Source: Hydractinia symbiolongicarpus | Taxonomy: Eukaryota; Cnidaria; Hydrozoa; Anthoathecata; Hydractiniidae | Direction of reading: 5' to 3' | Length of the DNA: 64,000 nt | Assembly: GCF_029227915.1 (NCBI RefSeq) | Contig: NC_079885.1 | Coordinates: 23,747,001 to 23,811,000, forward strand | Shown: one piece after another, positions 12,440-24,619 of the stretch | Layout of the letters: the number at the start of each line of letters is the position of its first letter | How positions within the stretch are numbered: the stretch's first letter is position 1 | Made by a program: the position numbers and the translations under genes | The notes under the pieces: generated by a model | The model's database searches: none | Told to the model about the DNA's origin: nothing | What the model saw: only the letters and a program-made list of their open reading frames with translations

Positions 12440-14590
12440 TACAGGACAGTGCCAGAGGAGCGTGCTTTTGCAGCAACGCAGTATGAGATATATAAACACG
12501 AAGAATTTCGGGCAAGCCGTTTCTTAATTCTAATTTTATATAAATTTAATTTAAAAAACCCCCAATTTTCATACAGTCGTTGGAATAGAAAAAACACCAT
12601 ATTTTTACGAAAGCTTGTTCTGTTAATCAAGAAATATATCTCCTCAGCACCACCTTAGCAACCACCTGAGAAACAATTTATAAATAAGTAGATATATGAG
12701 CAATACAACAACTTAAAACACCCATACATACATGTTGGTGCTTATGTAAATTTTCGAAGGAATATAGGAATAGTCACAAGATTTTAACAATAAATATATA
12801 TGCCTACCTAAGTTAAATTTGTGCAAGTTGTGAAATTTGAAGGAGAAGGTAATGCCAAAATTATTTTCATAAAAAAAAGGCAACAGCTTCGAAATTTTAA
12901 TTTTGTTTTACACTTTTAACAAGAAAAGTCACGCTTTCTGTTTAAGAATTTCGTCAAGCACGGTTTATGACGTCAATGTACACTGCCGAAAGATTTATTT
13001 TCACAGTTGTTACACCGCTTTGGGTGGCCATACTGTTTGTTGCTTAACACATTTTACAATATATTTATTCCGAAAAACAACAAGCAATGGAATTCACTCC
13101 TTCATCGTTATCCTTAGATGGAATGTACAAGAATCTTGGATGTCATGTAAGAATATTGATTGGGAAAAAGCTGAATGATTTCAATAAAATAAAGTCTACC
13201 AAGTGTACCAGAACTACCAATCCACACTACTTTGTCAGTTATCAGCATAGATTAGTGTTTTCTGGCGCTTTTATGCTGGAGAAGTCTTTTCGACGGATTA
13301 ATAATCTAGCCTAGAAAGAGCTTGTAAGGTTTTTAAAACTAAAACAAGCATTAAAGTACATTTGTCTGGCGATATCAGTTCGGTGAAGCCAAGCAGTGTC
13401 ATCATCAAACGTTTAATGGCATTTTTTTCTGAATAGATAGTTTTACCGATTGATGTATAGAATACGTTGTTTTGTGGCAAGCGAAGGTTTCAATGAGCAT
13501 GACACACTATTACCACCGTGTGCAAAAGAAATAAAATTACATGAACTTCTGCTAAATTTAAACCCCGCTACACTTCATCTGCTTAGAAAGAAAAGTTCTA
13601 GAAATATAACTTGCTGTAAAGGAACATATATTATGCAAGTATTGCATACTTGTACTATGTGGTCAGTGGATGAAAATTAAAGTTATAGGAAAATATGATT
13701 TCTTTAATTAATCTTTTGTAATATTGCGAGATTTACAGATGTCAACAGCCAACTGTTTGAAAATTTTAAAGGTATCTAAATTGATGGGGAAGGTAATCAT
13801 ATTTCTGCATAATGTTGTTGATTAGCACTCCATAGTTTTGGTTCAACGTACAAACATTGATGAAAATATGATTGCGTTATTTAAAATACAATATTTGAAT
13901 GCCTGTTTGAAAAGTTTAGGTTTCTTAAAGCACGACTGTTTTATTATGTACTGATGTTATTTTTCTGTGACATATGATATGTAGAACTTCTTTGCGTTCT
14001 GTGGATACGCACTCAATTTAAATTTAAATTTCTTTCAGCAACCAATAATGAAGTAAGCCACTTTTACAGTGAATGACATTCAGCGTATTGTGTTTTAATA
14101 TGTTGGTACAAACAACATTCCTCACCTTTTCAATATGGACTGGGTTCTTTGCTGGAAGTGATTTCTTGAAGGTATTTTTAAAAAGAAACCTAACATTGTA
14201 CTTACGAAAGCCACAGGACAATTGCGATTAATTAAAGAGGATCCCGCAAAATCTACGAAATCAGCCTATGCATAGGGAAAGTCAATAACCAATTACATCA
14301 ACTTTATCAGTGATACAACTACATTACCATCTATGTCCCCGAAAGAAATTAGAATCGAAATTGAAATTAAAAAAAATGGAAAACTACAACTATCAACGGA
14401 GGCCATCAGTACACGAACCGTTACAAAAAAAAACAAGAAACACGAAAATAAGTTCAAACAGAATTTTTTGAAAATAATGGGATTCTTTTGCGATTCAAGC
14501 GCATAATCGTACCACACACATTTCAAAGAATTGCAAAAATTGCCTTGTGGAAACCGTGAAAACCAAACTTACATATGCTGATGTAGCATA
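12440..14590. other. Gene-free interval
   Basis: Short ORFs of 60-90 codons have no recognisable domain, signal peptide or consistent splice sites. One TGACGTCA octamer lies near 12,967. Confidence 0.5.
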
Positions 14591-17061
14591 GATGCCGCTG
14601 TAAAAAAAAAAGAATCAAGAACTCATTAGCATGCCACGTAGTACCAACTCCAATATTGAACTGTCAATTATTGCGTCGGGGCTACCTAATAATTCATGGG
14701 TGAGCATGTCTGATGATTTTCCAGTGGTATTTAGTCTCTGATGCAAAATATCATTTTAGTTTGTATTTCTTGTTATTGTTGAAACAGTTTTTGTTTTGTT
14801 TATATTTTTTATGTATGAAGTCTTTGTTCATATATGTTTATGAGCGCATTAAGTCTTTATGTGTATAAAGGTTTTTGATTATTACTATATTTAGTTGTGT
14901 TCCTTAAGAACTGTTTTGCATTGAGGCATACTTGATTTCATTACCTTGTTTCTTTACATAATGCTAACAGACATGTCTTAAGGGACATATTTATAAATCA
15001 CGTTTTTGCACTTCTGTAGTTAGTTGCAAATTAATCTTCATACTAGTGAGATATGACATGAAAATTTGTTTCTATCATTTTTCTTATTCTTGGTTTTTCG
15101 AAGAATTCCAGCCATAAAATTATTTCAACCCTAACCACTTAGTACTATTTATAACATTTTGCTAAAAGCAACTTTTGTTTTACCAAAGAAATTTGGGACT
15201 TTTAACTTGTCATTAACTTATCAATCTTCAATAAATTTACTTCAAATTTCTTAGAAAATATTTTGCGTATTACAAGTTTTAGTTTGATTTGATAAATTGA
15301 CACAAAAGTGATGTACATTAAATCATATTTTTCATAGGATAATAGAATGCTCTGAATACGCCATATATGTCTGATGCAACTATGACATCTATCGCTCTAA
15401 TGCTCGCTAAAAATAGAAGTAACCGTTAAGGTTATACAAGAGGAATTCTCCAATATTTTGTGGAATGCATTGCCTTTTTTGGTTATCGTGCATATGAATG
15501 CAATAGGAAACTGCATTTTGTCCACAAGAGGTTCTAAAAGTAGAGGGTATTATTTTCTTTATGTCTGAAAGATTTACCATTCTACTTGTAAGCCACATTT
15601 CATGGTTGGTTTGACGTCAATGATTTGGCGTGTCTCGGCAGATATTTACTTATAAATAAGCAGGCTTATTTTCCGCAGTGGCTTTATAGATCGTGCAGTA
15701 GCTACATCCTTTAAAAGTGAAAAAGAGGTATGAATTTCGTACGGGTTTTATGTTTTTCGGAAAGGAATTGAAAAGCATGTGAATGACAAAAATGTTATAT
15801 AGTTTTCTGACATTTCAATCCGTTATAACTTTCACTTTTTGCGTGCAACAACGATTATCTATTTACAATTATTCAACAGGTCTAAGCTCCAATTAATTAC
15901 AGCAGACATTAAAACTTGTACCATTTATTGTATGACCTTAGTAATTCACGTTGGTATAATTACCTGGGAGTTGCACGCCGTTATATTAAAAAATAAAATG
16001 TTTTTTACATATCTAAGCTACACAGTGTTTTTAAAACGCGCGTGAAAATTCTCCAAAATGTATCTGCACCAAAAGTAAAATGTATCAATATTTAAGCAAT
16101 TTTTACTGGATTTGATGATGGACTACTATGGAGTGTAAAAGAGCCCTCAAAACGATTTTTTCATATAATACGAATAGTCATCAAATCACCCCGTGTAGGA
16201 AGTGATTTGACGATCAAGACCTTCTTGTCAGAATATTAAATAAGCCTGGCTTGCACGGATTACCGTTCTTCTTGTAGCATGTGCCCTATATCTTTTCAAG
16301 ATTAGAGATAGTGACTGGAGTTCGATTCCGTTTTAAACCAAATTTAACATATTCAACATGCTGATAATGATAATCAAATTGTTGATTTTGTGTTAAGTGA
16401 AAAAAAAAATATTTAGGCCTAATTGACAAATATTTATTATTTTCATACCGACTACAGGATTTTCTTTAACATGACTCAGAAATTAAAGTTGACTTTCTTC
16501 GATATTTTTATAATATTTATAATTCGTACAGCTTCAGCATTGCATAAATTTTATCACCATAAAAGTCGTAATCGCGTAGACGTTTTTGTTTATCTTGAAG
16601 TGCGTAATTGTTTGTTTGAAATAGCATACAATAAATCTTTTAAAATACACGAAGAACAGAAAATCAAACATTGAGTGTTTGCCTGTAAAAATTACATGTT
16701 GGTTGAGCTTAAGTAGTCGAAAAAAGAGGTTACACGAACAAGAATAGGTAATAATTTTAAAATGTTATTCAACTTCTTTCCAATATTTCGATCAACGTTT
16801 CACGTTCTACCCTTCAGTATGCAACAAGTTGACGATAGAATAACTTACTGACTTGCATTTTCAACTTGAAATCGTGACAACATCAGGATTTTTAAAATCA
16901 ACTCTCACTTTTTTATGTTTTTGAAGTGTTTTTTTTTTTAATTGCGAAAATTCATATTTAATGATACATATTTTTGAAATTTACAACAGTATTTTCCTTC
17001 TTTTCTACAGCTTTTGTTATTCAACCATTCCTGAACAACGTAGACGGTGAAAGTTTGGAAA

Positions 17062-17107
17062 ATGAAGACTGCTGTATTGTTTTGGATTGCGATTTCTTTT
17101 TGTTTGT
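17062..17107 (+). CDS. Putative signal-peptide first exon
   Basis: An ATG opens a 15-codon hydrophobic stretch (MKTAVLFWIAISFCL) and breaks in phase 1 at a strong donor (T|GTAAGTA). The next candidate exon at 19,291 enters in phase 1. Chaining it with the small exons at 19,291, 25,346, 25,616 and 27,444 gives an uninterrupted secreted protein of roughly 70 residues with basic and acidic runs. No family is recognised. This is a hand-built model, supported by phase compatibility and by conservation of downstream splice sites between duplicated copies. Confidence 0.45.
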
Positions 17108-17338
17108 GTAAGTACTAGTTATTAGCATAATCTGAATTTTTATTTAATGTTACCTTTCTTCCTTAAAATCATGTATATAAACGGCATAACTTTGAAAAAA
17201 ATTGAATTTATTTGAGGCAAATTGAACATTAAAAAAATAAACAACTTTTTAAAAAATTGAAGATAAGTAAGAAATAAATTCTTTGAAGAAGTAATTCCCT
17301 GACTTATTTTTGTCATTTTTTGTTTTGTTTTTGTAAAC

Positions 17339-17381
17339 AGTCATAGGCTAAAATTATAGGCCAGTCATAGGCTAAAATTAT
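17339..17381. repeat. 24-bp direct duplication
   Basis: AGTCATAGGCTAAAATTAT occurs twice at a 24-base spacing inside the putative intron after the signal-peptide exon. Confidence 0.9.
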
Positions 17382-19290
17382 GCATTAACAACCGAGATCA
17401 TAAGTGCTTCAGTTTATTAACAAGTCAAGTATGTAACAAGTAGGCTGGAAAATGAAACATAATTAATAGAAGTCATTTTAGCGATTAGAGGAAAAAATGT
17501 ATTTCGCGGATATTAAGTAAATATAAATAAATATTTTTGGAAGTAAAGTCATAAAACTGCGATTATATCCCTCGCAGAGACAAATTTTTGTGAATGGTAG
17601 TTTTAAGAATATTTAGCAGGTATTTAATTCGGGAAATGGGGTTAAAACACAAGAAAACTGCCTCCCAAAATTAATACCCTTAAGGTATGTCTTATAAAGC
17701 AAAAAAAGAACGCAACACAATGGAAGACCAAACTAGATTCTTCGTCAATGAGTTACAACATGTGGTGGACAAAAATTGATTTTGCCTTTTTTTATCAACT
17801 TATTTTCACGAACAAATTGATAGGGAAAGAACTTTGTTTGCTTATTTAGATCATGTGAATTGCAGAAGCGTTGGTAAACACAAATTGGTAAAAAGAACAG
17901 GTAGGAAGCTATTTTGTGCTAATATAAACATATTTCAGTTGTGCACCATGCAAATATCAGACACACATTTTAAGTATTTGCAAAAACACAAGTCATCCAG
18001 CAAGTTTAGCTAGGAGTTGTTACCCTTCCCTATAACGAATAATCTTCCCAGAAAGCACTTATACATTACACAATAATTTATTTTTGATGTTTCGAACTCT
18101 TAAGACTATCGAAAAGTATTTAAATGCAGTAAATGTTTGTTAACGTCAAACTTTCCTCTTCTGCTTTTTGATAACACAAATCTTCTCGACGCGTAGAATT
18201 TTAAGTGATGTTTTGCGACCATTTTAAAAATTAAAATGAAGATAAGGGGGTTTGTAACGCTATATTTTCCCACACAAGAAAAATATGGCGTTTTGAAGCA
18301 AAAATAACATATTTCTTATCTCTTTCTTTTTTCTTTGAAATCAACATAAATATTACATTTGTAACAAAATTTCTACATATTTCCATTCTCAAGTGCTATG
18401 TTATTTTTTTGCAGGAAAGAAATTACCCTTGGCAAATGCGCACTCGGGTTTAGGTTTAAATTGCCTAAAAACACCCATTGTTCGTGAATGTCTGTATAAA
18501 ATAAATATATAAAGCTAGCGAAAACACGTTTGGTAACAATTAAATATGAAAATACTATCTTTTGGCTTACCAAAACACATAAAGTCATGTAATAACAAAA
18601 GATCTTACCCTTGCCAAGTGCACCTGGACTTGGTAACACTAATAAGACTAAAGAAGTTTAAGACCAAATCGCTATAAATTCATGTGTCCTCTCAACAACC
18701 TTCTTCGTAGAAAAATTTAAATTCGAATGTTGTTAATTTTGTACATATAACAGGAGTCTTGACAACGGGGAGGTAAACTATGAGAAAGTTTATATTGTCA
18801 GTACATATTTTTTTCTATTTTATATTTGCAAAAACAACATAAAATACAGAAAAAGAAGTGTGGAAATGCAGAAGAGAACTGTTTGGATCATAGACGAGAA
18901 GTGCGTTTAAATTGAAAGAAAAGTGAGCTATAGAAGCGATCGCATACATCAGGGTGTTTTGTTTTCTCAAAAAGACGAAAACGCTTTGAATAAAAATGTC
19001 TTAATCTATTAGAATATTTTACGCGACGTCTCAATTTTTCTGTTTGTTTTTGTTAGTTAAGCAAGAGATAGATTTTAATTAAAATATCTAAAGCAAAGAA
19101 AAATGTCACTAACGAACCTTTGCATGGTACTGAGTATTTGGAAAATTGAGAGAGCGCGGCTGTAGAATGTTTAAAGTTCTTCTGTCTGTATTAACATAAC
19201 TACCTTTTGTTTTCTTGGTAATTACAGCTAATAATTACTATTTTATGTTTTCTAAATGGATAACTTATATGTCTGTATCTTATCTTATAG

Positions 19291-19328
19291 TGTACGATGG
19301 GGGAAAATGTCCAAGATGTGGGCGAGAG
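19291..19328 (+). CDS. Putative small CxxC exon (copy 1)
   Basis: The 38-nt exon lies between acceptor TCTTATAG and donor GTATGT and enters in phase 1 and leaves in phase 0. It encodes YDGGKCPRCGRE. The paralogous exon at 28,644-28,669 encodes NCSSCWQE with the same phases and a CxxC pair. Conserved borders in a diverged duplicate argue for real splicing, but no function is known. Confidence 0.4.
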
Positions 19329-19841
19329 GTATGTCTTTTGGAACAATTTTGTACAATTACACTATAACATTCTAATACTCTGTAATTGTTATAGCTACGG
19401 CGTTGACCTAGTTTCGCTAGGTTCAATAAATATTTTTTTGATTTAAACATGCTACGTAAGACCCCACTCACTAACTTATTAAACTTTGTGAGTACTAATA
19501 TTTTTCAAATGGTATCTTTTCCAAAAACTCGTCTGTTGATACGTTATGTGTTATTAGCAGTTCTTAAAATCATGGAAGTAAATTCCCTAAAATAGAAAAT
19601 ACTATAAACTCGGATTGAATAAATTAAAAGTGAGATGAAAAATACATGTTGTCTAAGGTCTTAATTGAAATATTTTAACATTTTTATATTTCGCCACGTG
19701 GGCGAAGAGGATTGGGATGGGGAAAGGGTAGGTACCCGCTATCCATAAATTGTAACAGAGTTATACTTAAAGCATAGAACTTGGCACAATTGTAGTATGA
19801 GACATTCCAATACCAACACAATAAAGCCAAGCTGCTTACAA

Positions 19842-21800
19842 TTATTTTGGAAAAACATTCTTCGCATATGGGCAAGCTGATGAAGTAATTACAATTTCTT
19901 TAAACCTTAATAGCTCTTTAAATGGTCGACAAAAGTCCGTATCGCTATTCATTATTTTGATCAGCTTTTTAACCCGTGTGCAATAGTGATAAATAATATA
20001 AGCATAATATACCATTAACCTAGAGTGATAGAATGAAAAACATTCTCTGGGATGGAGGTATGGTTTACCTGTGCATCCAGTACAGATAAAACGTATTCTT
20101 TTACGTTTTGAAGGAGTGCTACAAACTGTACAGTTCCTATCAACCTCTATATATGCGATTAAATGTTTCTTATCTTGATACCTTTCAACTGTATTAGATT
20201 CTCGAGGTCTTCCTACTTTGTGTTCATGGTGGTCATCTCCCTTCAGTCCATGCGAAAACTCAACAAGTTTGTCAACCATCTGAAGCTTGAACAATTTCAA
20301 CGAAGTATTTTTTTTTCGTGAGCTAGTGCGTACAAAATGAATGCATTTACTTGAACGACTTCTAATGTCCAGAAAAACATTCTTTTCCACCACTTTACTG
20401 TCTTTCTGTGAAGATTTGAATAAAGGATACAAATTGATTTAATCTTTCCCATCCGTTCATGGATGCATTGTAAGCAGTTATTATGGTAGGCTTCTCAACA
20501 ATTTTATTGGTTCGTTTAAGTTCTACTCTTGTCATTCCAGACTCTCTATATAAAGAAAAAACAACTACTGGCTTCTTAACCTTCTTGTCCTTCCACATGA
20601 CAAGCAATAATCCAGATGTTTCACTTCTCCAGAATTTATACTCCATATGAGCAATTTTATTTTCCTTTTTGTTTTGTTTTATGTTTTCCGGTCCCTGTGT
20701 AATAAAAGTTTTTAACAGTCGGATACTCAACTAGGACTTTCTTAGTATAATATCTATCAGCAAATATATGATGCCCAGGGCCAGGTGGACGTAACAAATA
20801 TTCAAAGATTTACTCTGACATTCCGGACTCTAAAATGTTTGCGGCATAATCCGTTTCGGCACCAAAATTTGGTAAGATATGGTACTCATAGCCAGTAGTA
20901 GCACAACATAAACCAAACGTTTTTATGTGGTACTTTTCTGGTTTCATAGGGTTATATTTTGTATTTTGATTATCCTTTCCATTTGATTACCATTTCGTCG
21001 ATAGAAACATCTTGATAAGGATAGTATGACGTTTGAAAGTTTTTGACCATTTCATTTATAAATGGTTCCATTTTGGCTTTGGTTTGTGCCATGACTGGGG
21101 AAACATAAAGCATCGTGTACAATATAGATTCAAATCTGTCTCTAGGGAATAAATGGTGGAACCACGATATATACATTGAGGAATTCATTGACCAGTAATC
21201 TTTGAGTGACGGTTTCTTGTGTAATCCCACCGCAATATCGACAGCGAGAAATTTGATTAGCTCGTACTATTAATTGGCTTCCACTTACCATAGATAGAAG
21301 TCTTTTTGACTGGGTTATTAGCTATAACTTTAGCAGCAGCAAATTCATTGATCATATCAACTAAGTTTATTTGAACTTCAAGAGGAAGTAATTCAAAAAA
21401 GCAGTCAATTGGAGTGTTTTTGTCTTCAAAGTTACCTTGAACTCCTGGAGTTTTACTTGGTATAAACAGGAAGTTGTGTGTTCTATGATCATCATCATCA
21501 TTTCCCAGTAAAAACCAATCCAAGGTTGTGAGGGAAGAGCCTTTTCTTTCTGATAAAGGCTTTCATTGCCTTTTTAGCTGGTGCTAGCTTCTCCTGTTGT
21601 ATAGGAGGTTCGGGGTCAACATCAGAATCACCGTTTAGATCTATATCTTCTTTACCCTCAGTTAGCAAATATTCAGAGTCACTTTCTGAAAGATATGTAT
21701 CGTTGTTAGCATCAGTGTCAGAGTCACTATCACTTTCATTGACCCAGTTGTTGATTATATTGGTAGACTCTTCTGCTGTATACACTTTTCGACTCGCCAT
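19842..21800 (-). pseudogene. piggyBac-family transposase, frameshifted
   Basis: Read from 21,800 downward, the pieces run in order. First comes an acidic Asp/Ser-rich N-terminus, then a segment with FFELLPLEVQINLVDMINEFA, then FLAVDIAVGLHKKPSLKDYWS-like sequence across a frameshift near 21,240. Next is the first catalytic region DVSIDEMVIKWKG (about 20,970-21,010), then FADRYYT with the second Asp (about 20,740-20,770). The third region (about 20,430-20,490) reads YNASMNGWERLNQ where the family has a VDxxDQ-type motif, so both acidic positions are altered. A C-terminal Cys/His-rich zinc module (CTVC...CTGC...C...H) follows. At least three frameshifts and the lost catalytic residues make it inactive. 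Flanking TTAA and terminal repeats were not identified. Confidence 0.88.
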
Positions 21801-21945
21801 TTTGTTTATAAATGACGATGTTTAAAAACGAATAATTATTATTTTTTATATCTAAACTTGTGGCTGCATATGACGGAGATATAACTAAATCGAAACATTA
21901 TATGCATAGGTTATGCTTATTTAGCATAAATTACAAGCCCTCACA

Positions 21946-22007
21946 GCGGCTTGCCGTACGCTACGGAAAATCTCCGAGCTGCTGTGAGCGGCTTGCCGTA
22001 GCGTACG
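21946..22007. repeat. Subterminal direct/inverted repeats beside piggyBac
   Basis: GCGGCTTGCCGTA occurs at 21,946-21,958 and 21,988-22,000. CGTACGCTACGG (21,955-21,966) is the exact reverse complement of 21,996-22,007. The block lies just upstream of the transposase start and may be its subterminal repeat; a TTAA follows at 22,010. Confidence 0.6.
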
Positions 22008-22059
22008 AGTTAAGGGAGAGAAAATATTATAAATTTCTAAATCCTAAAATCTACTAAAG

Positions 22060-23040
22060 TAACTACTATAATAACAAATAAATAACTATATTTCATAACT
22101 AAGTATCTGTATATCTTCATAACAAAATTTTTACAAAATCTTCAGGCCTGTACGGGATAAAAATATGTAGGTTTTGAATGTACTTATCAGTAAACATCAA
22201 AAATATGATCTTTTACTTAAGATAACCAAGAATATTTTACGCACTATAATTATAACAGCATTTTAAAACCTTCGTTTAAACTTCTCTGAACTTAAAGGAG
22301 TGGTCCCACGAAAAATCAAAAAAAAATAATTTCATCGGAAATGTTTTATTTATTATTATAAAAAACTTTTTTTTAAAAAAAAGTTCTTTTTTTCTCTTAT
22401 TCGGCCCTTTTTTACAATCCTGTTTAAATAGCCGTGACGTCATAGTTGGCGAATGATTTTTTGTGTGTTAAGACAATTCAGCAAATAGAATGATATTCTA
22501 GAGAATCCAAGATCGTAATTTCATAATTAGAAATATTTATTTTATTTTATTTTCTATAATTATAATCACATATTATACATTATATATTTTTGTGTTTATT
22601 CTTCCGAGTAAGGGACATAGACACCACCCTCTTCAGGGAAAACCTGTCTTATTTTCCACACAACACGCGACGGTATAACTCGGCGATTGCCTTTTCCAAA
22701 TCGTTAAAAAACGAACCAAATGAATTGTTTGTAAGCAGCAAACCGAAAAGATTTGTTTGTAGGCGTGTCTTGCAGAAATTTCCCTCTTGTCTCGTGTAAG
22801 CATATTAAAACGAGACAAAGTTGCTTGAAATCCTCATTCTCAATCATACATTTTATTCCTAAAAAAACAACGGATATTTGTACGATACATATCATTATTA
22901 TTTGATATTTTAACTTGCACCATTCGTTTCTCCCAGCACGAAAACATTCCCAATGTTTTACTAAAAATATCGTTTCTCTCTCAGTTACAATGTCTTTATT
23001 ATCATCTTATTTAGTGGTCTCGAATTAAAAAAAGTTGCAG
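22060..23040. other. AT-rich gene-free interval
   Basis: Contains homopolymer runs, a short A/T palindrome near 22,363-22,385 and one TGACGTCA octamer at about 22,435. No coding signal was recognised. Confidence 0.5.
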
Positions 23041-23049
23041 CCCCGTGCC

Positions 23050-23717
23050 TGTAAAAAGCCCATCAAAGGTTTCCATCTCATTATCACAGTCCTCATCTTC
23101 TCAAAAATTGTTTTCTGCTTCAATAATATCATACTCTATTTCTTCTTCGCTGTGTCTGTGTTCATATATGTGATCTGAGTATCAAGCTTTTCTCTCTTTC
23201 CTGCGTAGGTAACTAGGCACAAGCTGGTACCAAAATGGGACGTTCGGCTGCTGCTGTCTTCAGCATGATCCTCCCTTGCCTCTTCTTCGACTTCACCCAT
23301 CAGAGTCTTTCTTTCCCCATCATAAAGAGCAAGGATGGGATTTTTTACTGATGCATGTATACCTTGCACCGACTTTCTAATACCCTCTGGTACATAGTTC
23401 ACAAGCCAGTCAGACCACTCTCGCGGCTTACTCTTGACTACTAGACGTGTCCTCGCCATTTCTTGGCGTTGAAAGACATTCATGGCTTCGGGTGTGGGGA
23501 GTCGAGGTTCAATCTTGCTTTTAATAGGACGGGTTTTTGCCATCTCTTGATGCTCAAATATATGCAAGGCATCTGGTGTAAATGATCCTGGAGCAGGAGT
23601 GGGTTGTGGAGATGCCTCCAGGAGTGCAACAAGATCGGCTTTGCGTAGCTTGGAATAGCGCGTAAGTCCACGGGTTCTCGCAACAGCGTGTAACTCTTTC
23701 ACGGTGTGTGTATTCAT
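23050..23717 (-). pseudogene. SAP/Rho-N-like domain protein, frameshifted C-terminus
   Basis: The 193-codon ORF (23,717 to 23,136) starts with a helix-extended-loop-helix module (about residues 5-35, VKELHAVARTRGLTRYSKLR then KADLVALLEA) of the SAP/Rho N-terminal type, which usually binds nucleic acid. A duplicated motif follows: TPDALHIFEHQEMAKTR and TPEAMNVFQRQEMARTR, the second leading into REWSDWLVNYVPEGIRKSV. Past residue about 180 the plausible continuation is in another frame (YEHRHSEEEIEYDIIEAENN, one stop, EDEDCDNEMETFDG), so the acidic tail is frameshifted. From memory, similar proteins recur in cnidarian genomes as mobile- or virus-like element components; that origin is inference. 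Confidence 0.6.
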
Positions 23718-23969
23718 CTTTATTGTATATAGATTTCAACTTAAAGTTCTGGGACAGTATTCAATTGCGCAATCTCTATTTTTGTTGATGTCAATATTAT
23801 TCCCGTTAGTCGCTATTGCGCATGCGTGGGATTTTAGCGGAATCGGATTTGTTTTCGGAATTGGGATTTCGGATTTCGGGAATTTGTCTTCGTCGTCCGT
23901 CGACTGTCCCAGAACGAACATTTTCCTATCTCTAGTAAGACACATATAAAAAGAAACAATAGCTACATA

Positions 23970-24270
23970 AAAATTAAGTTTAACAAACCAAAATTTTCTG
24001 TTTCGTCAGCATATTTGTTTGGTAGCCAGCTAACATCTTCATGTACCATTTTGAATTTTAGGACAAATACATTAGTTACGCACCAGGGGACACATTAATT
24101 ATGCAAAAACAATGCATAGAAATATGCTAGCTTTTTTATAAAAAACCCTGTAAAATATAAAACTGTAAGAATTTGAAGCTTTTAAGTGACTTTTTCCTGG
24201 AAAATGCGAGTCTGCCTGACACGTAGTTCTAGCGATATAAAAACTGAACGTCTAAAAATATCAAAGTTCT
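23970..24270 (-). mobile_element. Helitron fragment, inverted
   Basis: The segment is the reverse complement of the interior of the Helitron at about 51,060-51,300, sharing GCGAGTCTGCCTGACACGTA, GCATAATTAATGTGTCC and GTGCGTAACTAATGTATTTG in opposite orientation. No termini were found. Confidence 0.7.
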
Positions 24271-24456
24271 TACTATTTGTGAATTCAAATTGAATATGCT
24301 TTTATATATGCTTTTACACAATACATTTTTACTTTTTGTACTTTTTTCAAAACGAAGGAACCCTTGTTACATTTGTTCTGTTCATTTGTTCTGTTCCGAA
24401 AATAAATTATTTCTAGCAACGTAAGATACTCTTTTTGGCGACTTGAGAGAAAATTT

Positions 24457-24523
24457 CGACGACATGAAAGAAAAAATGAACACATCCAAAGTGGATGTGT
24501 TCATTTTTTCTTTCATGTCGTCG
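24457..24523. repeat. Perfect 32-bp hairpin, 3-nt loop
   Basis: Bases 24,457-24,488 are exactly complementary to 24,492-24,523 across loop AAG. A second inverted pair flanks it: AAACAGACACAC near 24,537 against GTGTGTCTGTTT near 24,574. The arms are too perfect for an old repeat. It could be a recent foldback, a structured RNA or an assembly artefact. Confidence 0.95.
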
Positions 24524-24619
24524 CCTGTTACAGACAAACAGACACACTCTCCGTATTATTATAATAAACTTTCGTGTGTCTGTTTTTGTTTGACAACAAA
24601 TCACTTTTTGTAAACATTG

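Larger units (their letters stand above)
14600..19480. repeat. Ancient segmental duplication, copy 1
   Basis: Blocks at about 14,600-14,780, 15,360-15,560, 17,690-17,960 and 19,200-19,400 align in the same order with about 27,480-27,660, 27,960-28,160, 28,240-28,560 and 28,560-28,740. Both copies retain a small splice-bounded exon (19,291-19,328 and 28,644-28,669). The signal-peptide exon at 17,062 is present only in this copy. Confidence 0.75.
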
